Assembly: GCA_036365515.1 (NCBI GenBank)
Contig: CM070873.1
Coordinates: forward strand, 76,100,529-76,164,528
DNA: 64,000 nt
Source: Torymus aiolomorphi
Lineage: Eukaryota; Arthropoda; Insecta; Hymenoptera; Torymidae
Direction of reading: 5' to 3'
The stretch's first letter is position 1; each line of letters begins with the position of its first letter. The notes under the pieces were generated by a model. The model ran no database searches. It had not been told where the DNA came from and was given only the letters and a program-made list of their open reading frames with translations. This document shows, piece by piece, positions 56,382 to 64,000 of the stretch. The position numbers and the translations under genes are program-made.

Positions 56382-57976
56382 TTTATCTCCTTCTTGGTTA
56401 AATTAAATAATGGAACCGTTTCATGCGCGAGTTCGTTGGTGAACTTGGAGCAAAAGTTAATAAGTCCCAAAAACCCTCTTAATTATTTTATGTTTCGCGG
56501 GGCGGGGAAACGATGAATCGCTGCTACTTTATCCGGGTCTATCCGGATACTCTCTGCTGTCAATATATGCCCCAAAAATTGCACTTCTCGTCGACAAAAT
56601 TTTACCTTCTCGAAATTTACCGTTATGCGTTCCAAATATATTCTCTCGAATAAAACTTCGAGGTGTTCTAAATGATCGTCAAAGTTTTCCGAAATGCATA
56701 ACCAATCATCTACGAAATCAATAATGAAATCCGATAATCCCCTTAATACGAATTCGGACGCCCTCTTTAAAGCCGCACTACTGACTTTTGTACCAAAGGG
56801 CATGATCTTGTGTTGGTAGGTCATTCCACGGTGAAGGAAAGCAGTGTATTTTCGTGACTCTTGGCTTAACGCTATTTGCCAAAAACTAGCTGTTAAGTCT
56901 AAACTTGTCATGACCTTTACACTAGCACATTTCCATAGGACCTCGTCCATGCCTTCCGGTCCATCATGGTCATTTTTTAATCTAAGGTTTAACTCGCGCG
57001 CGTCTAAGCATAATCGGACTGCTCCTGACTTTTTTATTACCGGGACAATCGGGTTTATGTATTGGCTCCGCGATCTTTCAATGATATCGTATTTCAGCAT
57101 TCTCTCGATTTCCGAGTCAACCTTTTCAAGGTGCTTCAAAGGTATGGGGTATGACTTATAAAAATATGGTTTTTCATCTTGAAACTCAAGTTTATATTCG
57201 AATGATTGAAACCGCCCTGGCACTTTTTTGAAGATATCTTTATATTTATGGATTACTGTGCGTAAACGTTGCTTTTGGGTCTCAGTAACGTCGTCTACCA
57301 TTTCAAGTTTTTCCTCAATTTCCTTGTCTGTAATCGTTCCAGTCGTTTGTTTTGAGTCGATCTCAAAATAGTCACAGTCCTCGTATGTGTCCTGTAATTG
57401 GATAGTGAGTCTATTCATTTCCTGCCCCACTGATAGCGGTAGTTTGCTTCTTTTTTCTGGATCACGCGGGTTTTCAAATGAAATGAGCTGGCTGTCAATA
57501 TCAATTATTAATTTTAATTTTACCTGCGCGTCTATTCCTAGTACACATTCCCGCACTAATTTGGGGAAATCTAATTCCCCCCTCCATGTTCCGATGGTAA
57601 CTGCTGACCTAACTTGCTTTTTTAATCTGACTGATTTTTCTCCCGTGAACCCGCTCACTTGTATTCCGACTAATGGAAACGAAGCACATGTTTTAAAGTT
57701 ATTTGCGTACTTATTGTATATGTTTTCGGACATACATGTGATTCTACTCCCGGTATCTATCAAAGCTACAACTGGACAATTCTCGATCATGATCATAATT
57801 TCCGGGCACTTTATAACTTTTGATTCCTTGTTTTTTTCGCTATCAGATTCTTCCTTTAATAGAAATTCCCGAGTGTTTTCGAATATTGAATTAACCTCGT
57901 AGTTCACAGTTGTATCAGGTAGTTGATCATTCCCTATTTCACTAAGGTCATTTACAACATTTGAGGCTTCTGACAC
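56382..57976 (-). pseudogene. Protease and reverse transcriptase regions of pol
   Basis: The aspartic protease shows VVALIDTGSRITCMS near residue 70. RT has VRLCLDARELN, TSLDLTASFWQIAL, MPFGTKVSSAALKRA and DFIIDFVDDWLCIS (FVDD in place of YVDD), then VQFLGHIL. A TAA at 56483 after PAPRNIK interrupts the thumb, and LRGFLGLINFCSKFTNE continues in the same frame. The RT frame is otherwise open for 497 codons. Confidence 0.9.
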
Positions 57977-58022
57977 AACTGTTTCGCGTTTCTCGGATCA
58001 CCTGATTCGACCTCTATTTGAT

Positions 58023-59580
58023 TTACCCCGGGAGAGTTATTTCCCTGTCGTCCACTCGCTCCCCCCCTCGGTACGTCTGTTGTGTATTGCGAATGTCGGT
58101 CTGACGGTAGGGCTGATTCGAGTCCCGCCAATTTCCCGTCAAATTTCGGCTTTGAGTATTTTGGTGCGTTGGTGGGACTTCATTATAATTTATGGTAGTG
58201 TTGTTGTTATTGTTCGGTCGTGGTGTAGATGCGCGCATCTCGTTTGGTCTGAACGAATTCTCGAAAGCTAAATTTCTTTGCGTCTGGTATCGCGGGGGTG
58301 GTTGACTCGTTATGGGTATGGTTTGCAATGCCCAATATAAGTTTAAATCACCTACTTGATCGGAAGTGTCCAACAATTCGACCAAACCGTCAATCGTCCG
58401 AATATCTCGTGATGTGACCGCCGCTTGTATATGTTCATCGAAATGTCTTGAAAATTTATCAATCACGGAAGTAACGCTAGGTGCTTCGTCTAGCATGCGT
58501 ACGTCATTATATAAGTTTAAAACACTCGCACCGCGTCATTCCCATGTCCCCTCTGTAATAACCGAACTCTAACTCCCTTCGTACGCGTGACTGTAAAGTG
58601 CTATTCCAATATCTCCCAATAAATCAAGACTTAAACTGTTCTATGTTATCAACCATGGGTTCCACATGCTCCCACCACTCCAAAGCTGGCCCTTGTAATG
58701 CTTGATTTATAACGTGTTTAAAACTATCCCTCGTCGCGTTAATGGCCTTTAAATAACCTATAAACGATTTTATAAAACGCGCTGGTTTGTCTGTTGAACT
58801 AGCTTTGAACGTGGGCATCTCATAGCGTATATGGGGATTGATATTTCCCCTTGGTTGCACGTTCCTACCAATATTTTCTATTTCATATTGGTTCTCGGCC
58901 ATTTTTTGTTCTAACTCAACGTACTTCTCTTGCAAATTCATCAACCGATCGCTAGTATTCTTATAGCTACTCGATAAATGTCCTGTAATTTCTCGGCTAA
59001 TTTTCACCTGCCGGGTAATTTCAGTCATGTCGTCTACCAAGGTTGTCATGGTTTCCCGATTTTCGCGGATTTCGACGTCATGTTTTCTCACGGCCACCTG
59101 CATCGAACCGAATTGCGTGCTTAGAGTGTCCAATGATTGCAGCTTTTGATCATGTATATCAAGTCTCAAGGTGTTTGAGTGCAATTCGCGGCGTAATTCG
59201 TTCAATTTTTCCCTGAAACGGATTTTAGAACTGTCCCCTTCCTCCTCTAAATTTTCGACACTATTGCCACATTGCAATTCCCCGTCGCTCATTGTGAGGT
59301 CCGTATAAGGGTCTACTAGACTAACTCCAATACGCTTATCCTTCTCCCCAAAATCTAACGATCTTCTGATGCTTGAAATTAACTCATTCACTTCGAGGCG
59401 CTCGAGGCTGCCAAGATGTTTGCTTCGCGTGACTCGATCAGTCGGTAAGACTACGGGGACCCTTTTTTGTTTCCTTGCTTTTGTTGGCCCGGTAGCACTA
59501 AGCGACGCACCAACCGGGGCTAGGTTTTGTCCCCCCGCTTCGTCGTCTTTCCTATGGCTTCCTGGCTTCGTGTTAGGCAT
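58023..59580 (-). pseudogene. gag of the gypsy-like element, with one stop and one frameshift
   Basis: It starts at 59580 with a basic N-terminus and a long coiled coil (about residues 120-240), then the capsid-type region ending ALQGPALEWWEHVEPMVDNI. A TGA follows FKS near 58622, and the reading continues FIGRYWNSTLQSRV. A frameshift near 58545 leads to NLYNDVRMLDEAPSV and KFSRHFDEHIQAAVTSRDIR. The tail is Asn/Gln/Arg-rich without a CCHC knuckle. Lack of the knuckle is common in some insect gypsy-like elements. Confidence 0.8.
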
Positions 59581-59684
59581 TTCAATTTCAATGCGCGTAT
59601 GCTACCTCAATCACCGCCGCGTCGAGTTAATTAACCTATGCAGAGTATGATTAGATATATATAAAACACGCCACTTACGGAGCT

Positions 59685-59981
59685 CTACTCTATGGTAAGG
59701 CGAGCTATGCGTTCCCTGATCCCCTCAAGGTCACGTGAAACTTCTCGCGCTCGTGATTCAGCGTTGGCGTAACTAAGCCTGGTATAGCGAGTTAACTGGC
59801 CCAGATGCTCTCGCGCTACGAATTAACGCTCGTACAAGATCCGTAAGTATTGGGCACTACTGTGGCACTGATGCTCCAACAAGATTGTCTCCCTTCTTAA
59901 ATGAGATAACCTTCCTTCCAACGCGATGATATCGTTAACCAGCCTTGACTCCTCACGAACGCGTGATGCTTCCGGCACCAT
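59685..59981 (-). CDS. ORF B, small coiled-coil ORF with an internal TAA
   Basis: An ATG at 59981 opens 52 codons (MVPEASRVREESRLVNDIIA start) to a TAA at 59823-59825. The same frame then stays open 45 more codons to a TAG at 59685-59687. Both halves are heptad-rich (LEGRLSHLRRETILLEHQ; SRDLEGIRERIARLTIE), so the TAA probably interrupts one 97-codon gene. A possible acceptor (TAACGCCAG) lies eight bases upstream of the ATG, and GTAAGT follows the TAG by 6 bases. It resembles ORF A in length, position of LLxEHQ and heptad pattern. Confidence 0.5.
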
Positions 59982-60168
59982 GATATCTGGCGTTACAAAT
60001 TAGAAATTTAGCAAACATTTTTCTCGATCCAAAAATTTAGGTCCAACAAAAAATAAATCTTGGGTAATGACCCCGAAACAAATTAAGAGAGCAAGAAAGA
60101 AAGAGAAAAAAAATAATTATACGGGCATGGATATATACCTATATCATTATCCGAAAGTAAGGTTACCT

Positions 60169-60456
60169 TTAGTGAATTTTTAGTTTGGCAAGAAGGTTGA
60201 TTAACCCGTCCACGTCACCCTCTGCCTCCTTTAGTTGGCGTTCGATGCCCCTACACTTTTTGAACGTCAGGTCCGTGATTTTCCCTAAATGTATCCTAAT
60301 TCGTTTCTGCTTCGCCTCAAGTTTGTTTATCTGCGCGAGATTTGATTCGCAGAACCGTTTCAATTGGTCGGAATATTTGACCTGATGCTCATACAATAGT
60401 TCGAGCCTACTGATCCTCTCCCGGTAATTAACCTCAAGGAAAATGTGCTGACTCAT
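60169..60456 (-). CDS. ORF A, 95-codon coiled-coil ORF before gag
   Basis: The intact frame opens with MSQHIFLEVNYRERISRLEL, continues LLYEHQVKYSDQLKRFCES, and ends with a heptad stretch (IERQLKEAEGDVDGLINLLA). The predicted protein is almost entirely helical. It lies about 320 bases after the 5' LTR. AAAG/GTAACC, a possible splice donor, comes just after the stop. I do not recognise the family. ORF B downstream looks like a diverged sibling. Confidence 0.6.
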   Translation of the reverse strand: MSQHIFLEVNYRERISRLELLYEHQVKYSDQLKRFCESNLAQINKLEAKQKRIRIHLGKITDLTFKKCRGIERQLKEAEGDVDGLINLLAKLKIH

Positions 60457-60647
60457 ACCCTATACAATGAGAGGAGAAAGAAGAAAAAAAAAATTGCAAT
60501 TTAACCCAATTATACATCCTGCAAGGGGTGTGACCATTCGCATGTATGTGTGTGCATATGGGTATATGTTCCTCACGTGAAAGTTTTAAGTAAGTTTACT
60601 CATTTACCATTATTCAGCTGATATCTCACAAAAAAAAAATTTTCCAT

Positions 60648-60682
<35 letters not shown>

Positions 60683-60760
60683 TCATTAATAATAGCTTGA
60701 TGTTTATACATGCTCAACTAATGATACTTATCACCGGACGTGATCCCTTCACCCTATCCC
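60457..60760. other. Leader between primer-binding site and ORF A
   Basis: AT-rich leader with a 30-base T run (60650-60677 on the plus strand). No ORF. Confidence 0.6.
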
Positions 60761-60775
60761 CACAAGGGATGCCAA
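60758..60775 (-). other. Primer-binding site
   Basis: On the minus strand TTGGCATCCCTTGTGGGG directly follows the LTR. The TGG start fits a tRNA 3' CCA. I cannot name the tRNA. Confidence 0.65.
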
Positions 60776-63264
60776 TCTAAGGGTTCGTTAGGATAGGAGA
60801 GGAATAACGAGTATGTGGAACCACCTATGTGCAATGGTGGTTAGTATGTGTATAAATCCGCCGTGGCGCCGGCCTCTTAGATGATAGCAAGGTTATATGA
60901 TCGGCTCCTGCTGTCCTTCTTGACCTTTGTTAATGTACGATGAGATATACGTGAATTTATTAGTTAAAATTATTAGTTAAAATAATATGAGATAGCAAAT
61001 TAAGAATTATATATATAAAAAAAACAATAATCTATAGACAGGTAATTAATCTCCATGTATGTGAATCATAATAGTAAGAGTCGAAAATTTATTTAAATTT
61101 AATTATCATTATTTAAATCTGATATTAGCAATAATTTAATCAAGAAACTATAAGTTTATTATAAATATACTCAAAAATTTAATATAAAATAATTAATAAA
61201 ACGATGGCACGTTCTATATATGTATGTATATTACGGTTACTAAACTTATCCTATGGTGAAAATGTTAAGGAACAGGGATGTGGATACTGGATAAACATCC
61301 GGTAAAATTATATATATAATCGTCAATGGATGTGTACAAAAGATCAAGATCAATTTTATTCATAAAAAAAATTATAAATTTCAACCGAATGACAAAAAAA
61401 AAATTGCAATATAGAAACTGAATAATAATAATAATAATCATAAAAAAAAATTTTGTTCACGCTACACCCAAGCGAAGAAATAATGATACATTTCAATAGA
61501 TATATAAAAAAAATATTATAGGCTAACTACTCAATTCTATTTTTGATCGCGTAATAATACCGAAATGTAAACGATACCCTTCCTCGGGATCCCATGTACA
61601 CACACGTACACAAACTGATTGACCGAGAACGAACTAAATAGTGGCGAGACTATAAACCAAAATAACAAAACGAATAAAAAAAATTTTATTATTGTGATAA
61701 ATCTCATGAAAGAATAATCGCGAAATATAAACGTCGAAATATTAACAAAATACCCGCGAACGAAAGAAAACAACAAAACAAAGAGAAAAAAAATTATAAG
61801 AATAACGATATAATAATAATAATAATAATAATATAATGACGCAGCACCGGCAACGCAATCCTAATTCACGCTAACAAAAAAAAATTTTATTCGAATCCTG
61901 AATATACGTATTCTGGTTCTCGCGTGGCTAGCAAAGATCAAACGCAGGACAACCTGTCATCCTAGTGCGTGAATGACCTTGCGGTCATGTCCGCCGAGTA
62001 CAGGGGGGAGGCTATGCCTTCCCCGGTTTTCCGCCTCTACGCCCGACACTCCTAAAAAAAGCAAAGCTACGCCAAGTCGGGCGAACCAACTTGACTCGGC
62101 CTACTTTCTCCCGAGGGAATAATCATAGGCCTGGCGCTGTAAGTTTTCACCTTGTCGTCGTTTGGACCGCCGGCTGCGCGACTCTGCGTGGCTGCTCTGC
62201 AACACGTACTCTCGTTCGACCTGCGGCTTTGCGAATCTCCATGAAGAACGAGGTTGCTGGGCTCCTGCGCGGTGACTGACTAAGTGGCGCTCTCCCAAGA
62301 GCGCACCTCTATTTAAGGAGCATCTGCCTACCTGTGTCTAGGGGGATGCGCACTTTTTCAATTTCCATAAATACTGTACAATAAGTGCGCACCCTGAGTG
62401 GCGCTAATTCGTTCTAGATGATCGGCTCTCTTCCCCCCTTGGCACTCTGTTATACCCCTTCACTTCATCATTTCTCTTTTCTTGATGGTTGTGGCCTATG
62501 TTTTGTCTAATGGGACATAAAAGGGTATAGTACGACGATCACACATCATGCTCATTAAATTGTTAGTCGGGATTTGCCTTATTCATTGAGAAATCTGTGA
62601 CACAAAATTTGTGATGTAACTTTCTAATTAATACGTTATTCATAGAAATAAATGTATAGGCGGGTGCGCCATAATTAGTTTAGGCGAAAAAGTGCTTTCA
62701 TTCACCTCCATGCGTGTTATAAATAATGAAATATATTAAGATATTAATTTCTATTGTCCATCTCACTCGCACTTATGGCGAGCGCCCATAGCTCCATCCT
62801 TCTCTAATTGCGTCAGCCACATGTGGTCGACAATCAGTGATTTAGTACTATTGACTTTTATGCCACCTGTACTCATCTGGCGCGTAATTCAAAAATCAGA
62901 AATTTATAAGGTGAGTTATTATGAATCGATTTATATCATATGGAAGTATGGTTCATTTGTTATTTTATCATATATAAAGAGTTAATTTTTCGTGCTTCAT
63001 GCCTTTGTTAATGAACAAATATGGTGAAAGATTCAAATTTCCTGCCGTGACAGAAGAGCTCTTATTAAACTCACCTATGTCTAGGGATACTTTCAACCGG
63101 GTATTAGATTTATCTGATAGATGTCGTGTCGAGTACTGTTTGAGCTCCTTATGTCATGGAGGGTAATTCGCGTCGGTAATCAGAATTTCTCCTTTATTAA
63201 TCACGTATATAATAAATTTTATTTCAAAATAGAGGTTCATATAATGTACGGCATAGTGACCGTT

Positions 63265-63267
<3 letters not shown>
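60776..63267 (-). repeat. 5' LTR of the gypsy-like element
   Basis: Counterpart of 51495-53987. Its last base pairs read CCCTTAGA instead of CCCTTACA, a change in the terminal CA. Confidence 0.9.

Positions 63268-63349
<82 letters not shown>
63268..63349. repeat. (TA)n microsatellite at the LTR element border
   Basis: About 80 bases of TA repeats into which the LTR element inserted. Confidence 0.95.
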
Positions 63350-63352
<3 letters not shown>

Positions 63353-63358
63353 AACTGG

Positions 63359-63661
63359 ATGGCTAATGGGGGAAAATCCCGAAAAGCCACAGACCCGCGA
63401 TGTCCTAGCACACGGTGCCGCGGGTGTCAGACTAAAATGACTTGCCCGGAGATCTGCTCCTGGTATCTCGAAAACAACGCGAAGATCGCACGCGAACTTC
63501 GCTTACCAACTAATTGGATCGCTGAGTGTAAAGCGCGCGCTCGAAGAATAAAGCGCACGGCCGCTATGCTCAGATATGAAAACGACCGGCTGAGTCGTTT
63601 TCCAGCGGAAGCGGCGATATCCGGAAGAAGGACGGGTTGTAATGAACAACGCGACGAGTAA
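63359..63661 (+). CDS. Unrecognised 100-codon ORF with Cys cluster
   Basis: The frame starts MANGGKSRKATDPRCPSTRC, with CRGCQTKMTCPEIC giving a C-x5-C-x2-C-x5-C-x3-C cluster. A basic helical half follows (WIAECKARARRIKRTAAML). The family is unknown. Its Arg-rich second half loosely resembles ORF X of the gypsy-like element in texture, and it might belong to another LTR element. Only the position and composition support it. Confidence 0.3.
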   Translation: MANGGKSRKATDPRCPSTRCRGCQTKMTCPEICSWYLENNAKIARELRLPTNWIAECKARARRIKRTAAMLRYENDRLSRFPAEAAISGRRTGCNEQRDE

Positions 63662-63793
63662 CGAGATATCCAGTATATTAACAACACAAATATATACAAG
63701 CTGAACGCGCGTACTGATTAAAACAATGAGTTAGTTCACGCGCGAACGGTTACAATTCAAACGCGCGAACGTTACGGCGCGCGGCGAAGCTGC

Positions 63794-63825
63794 TATAAAA
63801 TACACGCGCTGAGCACTTTTATTCG
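63794..63825 (+). promoter_or_regulatory. TATA-box-like element
   Basis: TATAAAATA at 63794-63802 in otherwise GC-rich sequence, with ATTCGTT about 30 bases downstream as a weak initiator. No gene follows within the window, so this is tentative. Confidence 0.3.
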
Positions 63826-64000
63826 TTGAAATTTTCGCAATAACACATGATTTTCGCTTTTTCTAATTGACATAATCGTTTAATTGGTGTTTGAGTAAAT
63901 ATGTACTACAGCACAGCACTGATATCGACTAAGTTTCTTGAAGATGACAAATGCTTTTTAAACCATGGCTCAGACCAATATGTCAAATAAGTATCATAAA

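Larger units (their letters stand above)
51495..63267 (-). mobile_element. Ty3/gypsy-like LTR retrotransposon, 11.8 kb, structurally complete
   Basis: Minus-strand element with 5' LTR 60776-63267 and 3' LTR 51495-53987, about 2.49 kb each and nearly the same throughout. A primer-binding site follows the 5' LTR and a polypurine tract precedes the 3' LTR. Order: 5' LTR, ORF A, ORF B, gag, protease-RT, RNase H, integrase, ORF X, 3' LTR. The RT-RNase H-integrase order is Ty3/gypsy type, with no recognisable env. It inserted into a TA tract, so the target duplication (ATAT on both sides) is not diagnostic. gag and pol carry two stops and at least three frameshifts. Confidence 0.9.

Noticed and set aside
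1..64000. tRNA and rRNA genes
   Set aside because: I scanned for GGTTCGA-type T-loop boxes with a matching acceptor stem and for rRNA-like conserved blocks and found none that hold together. A covariance search would be more reliable than reading.

Overview
This window is eukaryotic, and almost every readable part of it is transposable element (TE). I found no host gene I could name. GT-AG introns inside transposase genes, Penelope-like and LINE retroelements, Ty3/gypsy-type LTR elements, mariner-like and pogo-like DNA transposons, and abundant (TA)n, (TG)n and (CT)n microsatellites point to an arthropod, most likely an insect. A hymenopteran is my guess from the style of the elements, but nothing here proves it. 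Nearly every coding region carries stops, frameshifts or truncations, so this reads as a heterochromatin-like TE accumulation.

Layout. 1-1190: weak ORFs on the minus strand and a (TG)n tract. 1200-2800: AT-rich repeats. 2805-16783: a train of five elements lying end to end and separated only by TA tracts. These are a small palindromic MITE (2805-2998); a 6.9-kb transposon with about 1-kb terminal inverted repeats and an intron-containing DDE-like transposase (3002-9887); two mariner-like elements with very long TIRs (9900-12936 and 12959-15847); and a 578-bp hairpin of decamer repeats (15868-16445). The train is flanked by inverted copies of one repeat (2563-2806 and 16783-17035). 17-22 kb: mostly unassigned, with a Mutator-like fragment and a MITE. 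22.2-23.35 kb: a 5'-truncated Penelope-like element on the minus strand with a GIY-YIG domain. 23.35-27.16 kb: a decayed LINE with an FP25K-like ORF1 remnant, EN and RT.

28.05-34.71 kb: an LTR retrotransposon that carries gag but no pol. Its gag is split by a 969-bp foldback element with a clean 5-bp target duplication. 34.7-44.6 kb: two pogo/Tigger-like transposon copies arranged head to head, with Penelope 3' fragments between and inside them. 45.7-48.75 kb: a second decayed LINE, interrupted by a foldback insertion (48.75-49.52 kb) that has a 13-bp target duplication. 49.74-51.29 kb: a large non-coding foldback. 51.495-63.267 kb: a structurally complete 11.8-kb Ty3/gypsy-like element on the minus strand with 2.49-kb LTRs, primer-binding site, polypurine tract, gag, protease, RT, RNase H and integrase. 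It also has two small coiled-coil-like ORFs before gag and one more after integrase. 63.27-64 kb: a (TA)n tract, a small Cys-containing ORF and a TATA-like element.

The most interesting signals are these: the extra ORFs of the gypsy-like element; repeated insertion into one TA tract; dense TCAAGGTCA-type motifs in the long TIRs of the mariner-like elements; six hammerhead-ribozyme-like cores associated with Penelope-type ends and foldbacks; and a gag-only LTR element whose LTR ends match those of the coding element.
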